From the NCBI RefSeq assembly GCF_009923995.1, contig NZ_RFSK01000004.1, positions 1 to 64,000 on the forward strand: a stretch of DNA of 64,000 bases, given 5' to 3'. Source of the stretch: Janthinobacterium sp. Lineage in GTDB: Bacteria; Pseudomonadota; Gammaproteobacteria; Burkholderiales; Burkholderiaceae_D. Shown one piece after another: positions 51,741 through 60,342 of the stretch. Positions within the stretch are counted from its first letter, which is position 1; every line of letters begins with the position of its first letter. The position numbers and the translations under genes were made by a program. The notes below the pieces were generated by a model. The model ran no database searches, was not told where the DNA came from, and saw only the letters and a list, made by a program, of their open reading frames with translations.

Positions 51741-52429
51741 GCCGCCGCTCCCGACAGGGGCGGAAACACCAGCTGCGCGCCCGGGCGCAGGCGGCGGAAG
51801 TCCGGCAGCCGGTTGAAGGCGGCCACGCCCAGGTAGTACTGGCTGCTGCCATAGATGCGGAAGCACAGGGCGGGCAGGGTGTCGCCGGCCAGCACCGTCA
51901 CCAGGTGCGTCATGTCGGGCGAGTGCAGGTTCGCTTCCTGCGCCAGCTCCACTTCGCTGCTGAACGAAGTGAAGGACACGGCCAGCCTGGCGCGCAGGGG
52001 CGTGCCGTCCGGGCGGAACAGGGTGTAGCTGATGCTCAGCTTGCTCAACACGCAATCGAACTGCAGCTGCGCCCAGATCAGGCGCAGGAAATTGGGCCGG
52101 TGCGTGTCGCTGTTGACCGTCACGGCCAGCTGGCGGAATTCGTCGATCGGCGCCGTCACGCCCTTTTTCGGGATGGGCGTGCCGGGGATGGGCGGCGGCA
52201 CCACGCCGGTGGCGTCGAATACCAGCTCGAAGGCCACCGTTTCCTGGCACACCTTGTTAAATTCGGGCGACGCGCCATTGCTGCCCGGCGCCTGGCGGTC
52301 GCTGTGCGAGATGCCGTACTCGTGCGTATAGGTGGCGGGGTTGATCCACACGGTGAACTGGCCCACCTGCTGGTTGAATTCCTCATCGGCGTAGGCCTGG
52401 ATGATCATGTGTTCGAGGCTGCCCGTCAT
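51737..52429 (-). CDS. eCIS LysM-like hub protein (Afp7-like)
   Basis: The 230-residue protein starts with the family-typical AYADEEFNQQVGQFTVWINP, and its last 50 residues form a LysM-like module (HLVTVLAGDTLPALCFRIYG and AFNRLPDFRRLRPGAQLVFP). In Afp/PVC it links the tube to the spike. The start at 52429 overlaps the next upstream gene's stop by a few bases. Confidence 0.9.
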   Translation of the reverse strand: MTGSLEHMIIQAYADEEFNQQVGQFTVWINPATYTHEYGISHSDRQAPGSNGASPEFNKVCQETVAFELVFDATGVVPPPIPGTPIPKKGVTAPIDEFRQLAVTVNSDTHRPNFLRLIWAQLQFDCVLSKLSISYTLFRPDGTPLRARLAVSFTSFSSEVELAQEANLHSPDMTHLVTVLAGDTLPALCFRIYGSSQYYLGVAAFNRLPDFRRLRPGAQLVFPPLSGAAA

Positions 52430-52430
52430 G

Positions 52431-52619
52431 TCAGCGCGCCTCGTTCATGCGCAGGGTCTGCAGCACCAGGCGCACGCATTCGGCGACGATCTGGTCCTGC
52501 TGCGTGGCGGCCAGCGCCTGGCCACCGCCGCCGCAGCCGCCTGCCGCGGGCGCGGCCGGTTTCTCACTGGGGTCGCGCACTGCCACGCGCACGCCGATTT
52601 CACCTATATGCAGGGGCAT
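52431..52619 (-). CDS. DUF5908 family eCIS small protein (Afp6-like)
   Basis: The 62-residue protein begins MPLHIGEIGVRVAV and ends DQIVAECVRLVLQTLRMNEA, the two conserved parts of DUF5908, with a Gly/Ala-rich middle. It always occurs within eCIS loci between tube and LysM genes; its structural role is not clear. Confidence 0.85.
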   Translation of the reverse strand: MPLHIGEIGVRVAVRDPSEKPAAPAAGGCGGGGQALAATQQDQIVAECVRLVLQTLRMNEAR

Positions 52620-52631
52620 GTCCGTTCTCCT

Positions 52632-53162
52632 CTAGGGGCGTATCAGGGCCGAGACCGCCGGCACCATGGCGGCCGCTTCGGTGAGCGGCATGCGCGTCAC
52701 CGTGGCGTAGGCAAATTCCATGACTTCCGTCAATACTTCGTTTTTCTGCGAATCGAACGGGCCCGTCATCCAGCGCACGGGCCACGCCCGCGCGATGTTC
52801 CACGCCACCAGGGGAATATGGTCGGCGCCCAGCAGCATGACCACCAGCGTCTGCGTCAGGATCGGCTGGGCCAGCGTGGAGCCGACCGTCTGCGCCGCCC
52901 ATTCGGACAGGAAGGATGGCCGCGTCACGTAGCCGCGCCGCAGCACCAGGTTGGGCGACGAGGTGGCGCCAGGCAGCTGGTGGACATAGCGGTTCTCGCC
53001 GCCTTCCTTCAGCGCCTCCGTTTCGATCTTCGCTTCCAGGCCCGACGCCTCCTGGAAGCCGGCGTCGGCCATGCTGCTCAGCTGCAGGGCCGTGCCCGTG
53101 CCCGCCACCATGACGGTAAAGTAGAACGCTGGCGGCGGGCAATAGGGTGCAAACATCGTCAC
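52632..53162 (-). CDS. eCIS inner tube protein 2 (Afp5-like)
   Basis: The 176-residue protein is a T4 gp19-like tube subunit (FYFTVMVAG, FQEASGLEAKIETEALKEGG, LVLRRGYVTRPSFLSEW). The start is GTG at 53162, overlapping the tube 1 stop (GTGA); an ATG at 53156 is also possible. As the second tube gene it probably forms the layer that joins tube and hub. Confidence 0.88.
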   Translation of the reverse strand: MTMFAPYCPPPAFYFTVMVAGTGTALQLSSMADAGFQEASGLEAKIETEALKEGGENRYVHQLPGATSSPNLVLRRGYVTRPSFLSEWAAQTVGSTLAQPILTQTLVVMLLGADHIPLVAWNIARAWPVRWMTGPFDSQKNEVLTEVMEFAYATVTRMPLTEAAAMVPAVSALIRP

Positions 53163-53614
53163 GGCGCCGAGATGACCATCGTCTCGAAGGCGATATCGAC
53201 GCTTTCCACGGCCACTTCATTGCCTTCCGATTTCAGCTCGGTGCCCGTGACCTTGATCGGGAAGGCATTGTTGAGGGTCCACACCATCTTCGGCGTGGCC
53301 GTCTCGTCGAGCAGGCTGACCACCACGGTCAGGCGCGCGATGGTATTGAGCCTGATCTGGTCGAACCACGTCCACAAGGTCGTATCGTTGACGAAAATGC
53401 CCTTGCGCATGGAGACATTGCCCACCTTGCCCAGGCCCGGCATCTTGATCGGGTAAAAACTGGGGCTGTCGCCGTGGCGGTACTCGATCGGTGTCACCTC
53501 GGTGGACAGGCCCGTCACTTCCTGGAAACTGACGGTGCCGGTCGGCAAACCTGTGACGGAAAAATAGAACTTTGGCAACGGCCAAACATTGGGGGATTGA
53601 ATTTCACCAGCCAT
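53159..53614 (-). CDS. eCIS inner tube protein 1 (Afp1-like)
   Basis: The 151-residue subunit shows PLPKFYFSVTGLPTGTVSF, EVTGLSTEVTPIEYRHGD and the C-terminal VESVDIAFETMVI typical of the main eCIS tube. There are two adjacent ATGs (53617 and 53614); AGGAG lies six bases from the second, so 53614 is preferred. Confidence 0.92.
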   Translation of the reverse strand: MAGEIQSPNVWPLPKFYFSVTGLPTGTVSFQEVTGLSTEVTPIEYRHGDSPSFYPIKMPGLGKVGNVSMRKGIFVNDTTLWTWFDQIRLNTIARLTVVVSLLDETATPKMVWTLNNAFPIKVTGTELKSEGNEVAVESVDIAFETMVISAP

Positions 53615-53667
53615 CATGAACTCCTGCTAAAAAGTGATCGGATTGTTATTGAATTATCGAAGATCAA

Positions 53668-55542
53668 TTACACGCCCTGCATGGTCTGCATGAAGGTCAG
53701 CTCGATGAATTCAGCCGGATGAATCAGCTGCACCGTGACGTTGACGATCATGTAGCCATTGAGCACGTCGAGTCCGCTCATGGTGGTGGGCACGCCGCAA
53801 TTGACGGTAAACGCGTCGCTGGCCTTGTCGCCCATCAGGCCGCCGGACTGCCACAGCTGGGTCAGGAAGTTGGAGATGGCGGCCGTCACGGTGGTCCAGG
53901 TGCCACCGTCGTTGGCGGCGAAGACGTATTGCTGCAGCGCCTGCTTGATCGATTGCTCGATATAGTTCAGGGTGCGGCGCACCTGGATATAGCGGTAGTC
54001 GAGGCTGTTGCCATCGAGGGTGCGTGCGCCCCAGACGACGGTGCCGCGGTTGACCATGGAGCGCAGGATGTCGATGGCATTGCCGCTCAGGGGCACGTTG
54101 AAATCGCCCTGTTCCGCGTCGGTCAGGTCGACCATCGGGTAGATGACGTTGTTCAGCGTCATGTTCGCCGGCGCGTTCCACACGCCGCGGTTGTTGTCGT
54201 TCAGCGTCCAGATGCCCGCCAGCGCGCCGCTTGGCGGCACGACATTGAGCTGGGTGGCGAGGATCTGTTCGATTTTGCTCAGCAGGGGAGTGGCATTTTC
54301 CAGGTACTGGTCCAGCGCCACCCTGGCCGCCGGCGTGTCGTTCAGGGCGGGATTCGGCTTGGCCGGCGCCAGCGAGACCAGCTGCTTGGGCGCCGCGGTC
54401 ATGGTGGCGATGATGGACCCCGGGTCGCCAAAGTCCGTCGTCTCCGTCTTGGCCACGGGAAAGGCGGCGGCGATATGTTCCGCCACGTCCTGGAACTTTT
54501 CCGACAGCTTGCCATCCTTGCCGGGCGGGTAGAGCGTGTACGCCTGCGAGGTGAGCAGGCTGTTCATCCACACGGTGCTTTCCGCGCTGCCCGACAGGTT
54601 GTTGTAGAGAATGTCGGCGGACGTCATCAGGGACGATTGCAGCGCCGGGCCATACGCGGCGCCATAGCTGAACGCTTCGGCGGCGGCGCTGATCGCCGTA
54701 TAGAAGATCTTCGCCTGCTTGGCCATGCCCGTGGCGCTCCAGTTCTCCGCGTCGAGGGCGCCGGGCAAGTCGAGGATGGCGACCCGGTCCTGCAGCTTCT
54801 TCGACTGCCTGAGCATCTCCACGGCGATGTCTGAATAGCCGGGATAGCTGTCCGGTTGGCCATCCTTGCCTTCCTCCTTGGGAAACAGGCAGGCGTCCGG
54901 CACCAGCAGCATCGTCGGCCCGCGCGTCACGGCCGACACGTCCAGGCCCTTCTGCAGTTCGGTGGCGCTGATCTTGACGGGATCGGCTTCCGGCGTCGGC
55001 AGCACGCTCTGCTTGCCCCAGTAGTTACTCACGGAAACAACGTAGCAATTGCCGCCGCCATTCTTGAAGAACATCTGCATCGCCGAATACAGGTTGAACT
55101 GGGCGATGGTCTTGATCTTGCTCTTGCCTTCTTCCGCCATTTCCGTCGCCTGTTGCAGCGCCGCATCCGGTGCAAGCGAGGTGCCGATGGAAAAATAGTC
55201 CGTTTGGTCGGCCAGCGCCTTCGGGTCCGTGCCCGACAGGACCTTGACGATCGCCTGGAAATCGTACTTGGCGTCGAAGGTGCTGTTATCGACGAACTCG
55301 ACCACCCCCTTGGCGTCGAAGTCGCCGCCGAAGTAATTGTTGTAGTCGGACAGGGAACTCAGTTGCACGGCCGTCAGGTACATCTGCTGGCCGCTCGACG
55401 GATCGACGGCCGTCTCCGTATAACCGATGAAAATGGGCACCGCCGTCGGCATGCCGACGATGGACGGCGGAAACGAGGGGAACTCGGTGATATAAACGCC
55501 GGGCGTTTTCCGATTCTTCGCTAGGGTTGTACTCGTCGACAT
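53668..55542 (-). CDS. eCIS contractile sheath protein (Afp2-4-like)
   Basis: The 624-residue sheath protein begins KTPGVYITEFPSFPPSIVGM, the standard sheath N-terminal handshake, and ends with the C-terminal tail-sheath fold (LSGNAIDILRSMVNRGTVVW, GARTLDGNSLDYRYIQVRRT and TVQLIHPAEFIELTF). Only one sheath gene is present, whereas Afp and PVC have three. AAGGAA precedes the ATG. Confidence 0.93.
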   Translation of the reverse strand: MSTSTTLAKNRKTPGVYITEFPSFPPSIVGMPTAVPIFIGYTETAVDPSSGQQMYLTAVQLSSLSDYNNYFGGDFDAKGVVEFVDNSTFDAKYDFQAIVKVLSGTDPKALADQTDYFSIGTSLAPDAALQQATEMAEEGKSKIKTIAQFNLYSAMQMFFKNGGGNCYVVSVSNYWGKQSVLPTPEADPVKISATELQKGLDVSAVTRGPTMLLVPDACLFPKEEGKDGQPDSYPGYSDIAVEMLRQSKKLQDRVAILDLPGALDAENWSATGMAKQAKIFYTAISAAAEAFSYGAAYGPALQSSLMTSADILYNNLSGSAESTVWMNSLLTSQAYTLYPPGKDGKLSEKFQDVAEHIAAAFPVAKTETTDFGDPGSIIATMTAAPKQLVSLAPAKPNPALNDTPAARVALDQYLENATPLLSKIEQILATQLNVVPPSGALAGIWTLNDNNRGVWNAPANMTLNNVIYPMVDLTDAEQGDFNVPLSGNAIDILRSMVNRGTVVWGARTLDGNSLDYRYIQVRRTLNYIEQSIKQALQQYVFAANDGGTWTTVTAAISNFLTQLWQSGGLMGDKASDAFTVNCGVPTTMSGLDVLNGYMIVNVTVQLIHPAEFIELTFMQTMQGV

Positions 55543-55592
55543 GGACTTTTTTCCTTGTAGTTAAAGACCTGCAACATGGCAGAATTGCCGGA

Positions 55593-56840
55593 TCAAACAT
55601 ACACATAAATCTCAGAAATCCCGGACTGGAACCGCTGAGTGAGACTCGGCCACACCGGCGTGGCGGCCGCCACCGGTAGCCGGGAAATCCTGATCGCGTT
55701 TTCGTGGCCCTTGGCATCGCTGCGCCGGCCCGTCAGCTGGAAGACTTGCGTGGCGTGCTGGCTCAAGGGCAATGGCTGCTGCGCCATGAACACCGTGGCC
55801 AGGTCCCCGTTCGGCAGCAGCACCGGGTCCGGCTGGCAAACGAAGTCGGCGCCCTGGCCGCTGATCCGCAGGTCCCGCAAGACGCCCCTGGGGCCTTGCG
55901 AGACGATGTAATATTGCCAATAGGTATGCCGTGCATCGAAGGGCAGCACGTACGGCGTGCCGCTGGCGGCCGGTGGCGCGGGCGGCATGCCGAACAGGGG
56001 CGGCAGCGGATACACGCCGGCACTGTCCGGGGTGGGCTGCGTCAGCAGCATGTCCAGCAGCAGCAGGGCATCGGCCTGGGGCTGGCTGTACAGCACGCTC
56101 CACGGATATTTCCCCGTAGTAATATCGTCCCCGTGCGCATCCTGTACGCGCATGGTGTACAGGTCGAACGGCAGCGCGCTCATGTCGATCTGCGCCCAGC
56201 TCCATTGCGGGGCGCCGGCACCGCTGCCGGCGGGAAAGATCGGGATCGGCTCCGTGCCCGGCGGCGGCAGCACCACGCGCCCGGCGATGTCGGTGACGAC
56301 GACGCGCTGCGCGCCGGCGGGCAGGCGCAGTGTGACGTCGCGGCCGACGACGTCGTAAAAGGCGGCCCCGTCCAGGAAGGGGCCGGGAGACAGCAGCGCC
56401 AGGCCGTCTTCCAGGTGCGCCTGGCAATTGCTGGCATATAAATTGCGCTCATTGATCTTGGTGGTCAGCGGCAGCTGGGTGATGTCGATGAAGGCGGGAT
56501 TTTGCAGCTGCATGGAAAAAGTCAGGCGTTCCCAGAATTCCAGCGTGCCGCCGGGGCCGGGCAGGGCCTTGGCGAACAGGTAGGCCTGCAGGTCCTTGAG
56601 CCGGCCCCGCTGGATGAAGATGCTGAAGCCGAAGCGCTCCTGCCTGAGTGCCATGCCGAAATTGCCCATCAGCTCCTCACTCGCAGGCGTGGGGGCGATG
56701 CGCAGGTCCGGGCAAAAGCCCCGCGACAGGCTGTAATAGGTATGCCGCACCGTCACGCTGAACAGTTTCACCAGCAGCGTATCGCCGCCGTCGGGCGAGA
56801 ACGTCATGCCCATCGACAGGTAGTTGCGCTGGAGTCCCAT
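55593..56840 (-). CDS. Unassigned eCIS-locus protein, 415 aa
   Basis: I do not recognise a domain. The protein looks soluble with no signal peptide. It contains an aromatic-rich N-terminal half (HTYYSLSRGFCPDLRI, LRQERFGFSIFIQRGRLKD), a middle region with VVVTDIAGRVVLPPPG and a C-terminal half with VFQLTGRRSDAKGHENAI. It lies between the cap gene (6 bp away) and the sheath gene, so it is a part of the same transcript and may be structural (for example a variant collar or terminator protein). Afp and PVC have no gene of this kind at this position. Confidence 0.75.
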   Translation of the reverse strand: MGLQRNYLSMGMTFSPDGGDTLLVKLFSVTVRHTYYSLSRGFCPDLRIAPTPASEELMGNFGMALRQERFGFSIFIQRGRLKDLQAYLFAKALPGPGGTLEFWERLTFSMQLQNPAFIDITQLPLTTKINERNLYASNCQAHLEDGLALLSPGPFLDGAAFYDVVGRDVTLRLPAGAQRVVVTDIAGRVVLPPPGTEPIPIFPAGSGAGAPQWSWAQIDMSALPFDLYTMRVQDAHGDDITTGKYPWSVLYSQPQADALLLLDMLLTQPTPDSAGVYPLPPLFGMPPAPPAASGTPYVLPFDARHTYWQYYIVSQGPRGVLRDLRISGQGADFVCQPDPVLLPNGDLATVFMAQQPLPLSQHATQVFQLTGRRSDAKGHENAIRISRLPVAAATPVWPSLTQRFQSGISEIYVYV

Positions 56841-56846
56841 GGCGGC

Positions 56847-57431
56847 TCAGGCTTGCGGGGCTTGCGCCGTGCCCAGGCCCATGGCGCCATATGTCCTGGC
56901 CCGCATGGCGTTGGAGTCGAATGGCAAGAGCCGCAGCTTGTAAAAGGCGCTGGGCAGGTACTTGGTGCCCAGGATGCCCATGACGTAGTTGACGTCGACG
57001 GGCGTCAGGTTCTCCATCTCCAGCGTCAGCTTGTCGATGCCCGGCTTGAGCTCCGGCGTGTCGGACGGCGTGAAACAGGGACGCTGCTGGAAAAACGAGA
57101 TCAGGACCGAGATGGCGGCCAGGCCTTCCGCATAGTTTCTCTCGGAAAAATTTGCCATGAACATCAGGTGCAGGTTGATGTAGATGGGCGGACTGACAAT
57201 GGCAAAGGCGTCGCCGCCGGGCCGGGCCGGGGTGTAGGTGCTGATCATGTTTTCGCGCGTGATGTTGTACACGGTCATGACCACCTTGTCCTTGATGAAC
57301 TCATTCACGCGGCCATTGTGGTCGACGATGCTCGACAGCACGACCCAGTCGTCATTGCGACTGTGAATGTTGAGCAAGTACTCGTTGGCTTGCCGGCAAA
57401 TCACTTCCAGCACATTGCGTATGTCCGACAT
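56847..57431 (-). CDS. eCIS cap/tail terminator protein (DUF4255, Afp16-like)
   Basis: The 194-residue DUF4255 protein shows the family's core VLSSIVDHNGRVNEF and YINLHLMFMANFSERNYAEG, and KLTLEMENLTPVDVNYVMG. In Afp16 this protein closes the distal end of the sheath and tube. It is the first gene of the eCIS operon. Its promoter must lie in 57432-57900. Confidence 0.92.
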   Translation of the reverse strand: MSDIRNVLEVICRQANEYLLNIHSRNDDWVVLSSIVDHNGRVNEFIKDKVVMTVYNITRENMISTYTPARPGGDAFAIVSPPIYINLHLMFMANFSERNYAEGLAAISVLISFFQQRPCFTPSDTPELKPGIDKLTLEMENLTPVDVNYVMGILGTKYLPSAFYKLRLLPFDSNAMRARTYGAMGLGTAQAPQA

Positions 57432-57900
57432 GGTTCAGTACCCGGGAAACGGCGCTGCAGCTATGGGACCGCGCGCCGGAAAGCGTGGGCGCGGCGAGGA
57501 AAGGGACGGGGATTTCAGGTAGGACATATGCTGTTCCATGGTAATTGTCGCTGCCTGGAATCATGTAACCGCAGCGATGGTAGCATGCAAAAAAAGTAAT
57601 AAAACTATCCTATTGTCACGATAAATTTATTTGTTCAGGCCGCCATTCGGGGACGCCGCGAGGCCGGATCGCGGCGTGACAATGTGCGTGTTTTTTTACT
57701 ATTCAAGCAAGTACAATCCGAACGCCGAGGCCGAAAACGGGCGGCTCCGGGCAAGATCCGCCTCCGCTTTCCGACGTACCGCTCCCGTACCGCGGCTGGC
57801 GCGCCATGGCCTACGCGGCGGCAGGCGAGCCACGCCGGCCGCACGCGGCCAGCATCCGGTCGTAGCCCTTACAAAGAGTCCTACACAGGAGATCCATCTG
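57432..57900. promoter_or_regulatory. Divergent promoter region of the eCIS locus
   Basis: This 469-bp interval between the minus-strand cap gene and the plus-strand cargo genes contains an AT-rich stretch (57575-57635) that likely holds the promoters. I could not pick a convincing -35/-10 pair on either strand. A Shine-Dalgarno sequence (AGGAG at 57887-57891) lies before the plus-strand gene. No gene is evident in the interval. Confidence 0.5.
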
Positions 57901-60342
57901 ATGCCCGCCGCCGCTTCCGCCTCCAGTCCCGCGACCACCATCGAACTGGTGCTGCGCAACCAGTCCTCGTGCGCGCTGTCATTCACGCCGCAAATCACCT
58001 GCATCACCCCGGCAGGCAATGGCACTGCCACCCTGCACGCCGGGCCGGTGCCCGTGCCCGTTCCCGCCGCCGGCAGCGATGCCAGCGTTACGGTGAGCAT
58101 GGCACCGGCCGCGGGCCTGCCCGTGACCGTCACGCTGGAACTCGATGGCAGCATCGGCGGGACGGCGTTTTCCCTGGTGCAAACTTTCGGCGTGAACGGC
58201 GACAGCATCGTGCCCGTCGGCTATGCCTTGCCGGCCACCTGGCCGCTGTCGGCGGCGCAGCCACCCGCCTTGTCCCGCACGCCGCAAGGGGGGGCCTACC
58301 AGCTCATCCTGACAATCGCGGCCGACTTTGCCCTGCTGCCGGAGAACAGGTTTTCGGTGCAGGGCACGCGCATTTTCCGGAACGGCCAGCCCTTCTTCGC
58401 CCGCGGCGTGAATTACTCGCCCACGCCGGTCGGCGGCGCCACCTTCCTGCCGGGCGTCGGCGACTGGTTCGTGCCGCCATGGTGGACGGGCGCCGGCGGC
58501 GATCTCGGCAGCCGTGACATTCCCTTGCTGAAGGCGGCCGGTGCGAACGCCGTGCGCACGTATTTTTCATGGTACTGGTACAAGAATAGCGACCTGGACT
58601 ACTTGCAGGGCATCACGCAAAGCACGCCGATGTCGGTGTACACGCCTGCGCAGTACCCCTATACCGTGTCGTTCGACCACACGCCTTTCCTCGACGCCTG
58701 CTACGCCAATGGCATCTACGTGGTGCTGGGCATCGCCGTCGAAGGAGGCAACTGCTTCAATTACGCGGTCGCCAGCGTCAGCAGCGCGTATCAGAACTTT
58801 TACCTGCAGACCGCGCAAAAGCTGGCGACGCTGTATGGCAAGCACCCGGCCGTGCTGGGCTTTTGCATGGGTAACGAGCAAAACAATGCCGTGGTGAATA
58901 CCGATTCGCGCACCTGGCTGTACTACCAGTCGATGTACCAGGCGATCAAGGCCGCCGCGCCGGACAAGCTGGCGCTGATCGCCTTCCAGGACGACCAGAC
59001 GCTGTACAACGGCAGCGTGACGGTCACGGACCAGGCGGGGCAGCAGCCGCCAACCGCGTTCAACGGCATGCCCATCGAGAGCGTCATCGGGCAGGTGGTC
59101 GACGTCTGGGGGCTGAATATCTATGCCGGCATCGATGGCGACTTCCCCATTTACCAGGCCAACGTGGTCGAGGCGAACCAGGGCGCCGATGCCCGTCCGC
59201 TGTTCGTGACCGAGTGGGGCACGCCGGCGGGCCAGAATACGCCAGCCGGCATGCCCGGTCCTACCGTCGGCAATGCCAAGGCCCAGGAACTCGATGCCGC
59301 GGGACTGGCGGCGGGCGCGGCCACCATCGGCAGCGCGGTGGCGATGATGCAGAATTACCTCGCTTTCGTGGCGGGCGCCTTTTACTTTGAATTCACCGAT
59401 GAATGGTGGAAAAACGCCTCCTTCGACCCGAAGCACGTCGACAAGGCCAAGTCGCCGCTCGATCCCGCCACGCAGATGTACCGGACGGACGCACAGGGCA
59501 AGGTCGCCATGCTCGGCGGCGGCAGCGTGTATCCGGCCTACCCGTTTACCCACGATGGCGGGCAGGCACCCGCCTGGCCGGAAGAAAGCTGGGGCCTGTA
59601 TGGCATCGCCGTCGCCGAGGGACGCGCGCCGTATGCGCCGTCGCCCACGGAACCCGACATCCTGAGCCCGCGCACGCCCTATGTCCAGGCCCTGCATGCG
59701 GCATATGAAAAAATCGGCGCCGCCTACGAGGCGGCTCAAGCGATTGCCGTGATGGAAGGCGGCGTGGTGCTGCAGGTACTCATCAGCAGTCCTGGCAGCG
59801 GCTACCTGTCGGCGCCCTTGGTCACCATCGGCGCGCCTGGCAATGGCGGCATGACGGCGCAGGCCGTCGCCACGGTCGCGCACGGCGCCGTGACGGCGGT
59901 CACGGTGACCAGCCAGGGCAGCGGAGGTGACGTTCACGCCGCCGGGGAACTGAACCATGCAGGCACACGCCGATACCACGCGCGATACGCGCCAAGGCAA
60001 GGCGGCCGGGCCGCCGGTCCAGGGCCGCACGCTGCAGGCGCAGGGCATGCACGGGCATCCCCGTTTGCGCCAGTTGCAGGCCCAGGCGGAGATGGCCAAT
60101 GGCGCTGCCCTGGCCAGGCTGCCCGTGCAGCGCACGGGCGGCACGGCGGCAGCTGCCCCTTCCACGCCTGGCGGCTTGCCCGCCGGCCTGCAGGCGGGCC
60201 TGCAAGGCCTGTCCGGCTATCGCCTCGACGATGTGACCGTCCATTACAACTCGCCCAGGCCGGCCCAGCTGCACGCGCACGCCTATGCGCAGGGCACGGC
60301 CATCCACCTGGCGCCGGGCCAGGAAAGGCACTTGCCGCATGA
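57901..60342 (+). CDS. GH5/GH72-like glycoside hydrolase in the eCIS locus, C-terminus frameshifted
   Basis: With ATG at 57901 (AGGAG upstream) the literal frame runs 813 codons. Residues 1-150 are a strand-rich N-terminal part, then a TIM-barrel glycosidase domain begins near [20 protein letters not shown]. Candidate catalytic residues are Glu326 in GFCMGNEQN and Glu438 in FVTEWGTPA. Near residue 620 a repeat starts ([18 protein letters not shown], then VTSQGSG). There the frame is disrupted: the expected ending VTFTPPGN and stop occur in another frame at 59927-59953, so residues after about 676 are probably not native and overlap the next gene by 386 bp. It has no signal peptide and may be eCIS-associated. 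Confidence 0.72.
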   Translation: MPAAASASSPATTIELVLRNQSSCALSFTPQITCITPAGNGTATLHAGPVPVPVPAAGSDASVTVSMAPAAGLPVTVTLELDGSIGGTAFSLVQTFGVNGDSIVPVGYALPATWPLSAAQPPALSRTPQGGAYQLILTIAADFALLPENRFSVQGTRIFRNGQPFFARGVNYSPTPVGGATFLPGVGDWFVPPWWTGAGGDLGSRDIPLLKAAGANAVRTYFSWYWYKNSDLDYLQGITQSTPMSVYTPAQYPYTVSFDHTPFLDACYANGIYVVLGIAVEGGNCFNYAVASVSSAYQNFYLQTAQKLATLYGKHPAVLGFCMGNEQNNAVVNTDSRTWLYYQSMYQAIKAAAPDKLALIAFQDDQTLYNGSVTVTDQAGQQPPTAFNGMPIESVIGQVVDVWGLNIYAGIDGDFPIYQANVVEANQGADARPLFVTEWGTPAGQNTPAGMPGPTVGNAKAQELDAAGLAAGAATIGSAVAMMQNYLAFVAGAFYFEFTDEWWKNASFDPKHVDKAKSPLDPATQMYRTDAQGKVAMLGGGSVYPAYPFTHDGGQAPAWPEESWGLYGIAVAEGRAPYAPSPTEPDILSPRTPYVQALHAAYEKIGAAYEAAQAIAVMEGGVVLQVLISSPGSGYLSAPLVTIGAPGNGGMTAQAVATVAHGAVTAVTVTSQGSGGDVHAAGELNHAGTRRYHARYAPRQGGRAAGPGPHAAGAGHARASPFAPVAGPGGDGQWRCPGQAARAAHGRHGGSCPFHAWRLARRPAGGPARPVRLSPRRCDRPLQLAQAGPAARARLCAGHGHPPGAGPGKALAA

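Noticed and set aside
59954-60342. Residues 677 onward of the glycosidase frame as a real domain
   Set aside because: The stretch is Arg/Pro/Gly/Ala-rich, overlaps the DUF4157 gene in another frame, and the natural ending is visible in the neighbouring frame at 59927-59953.
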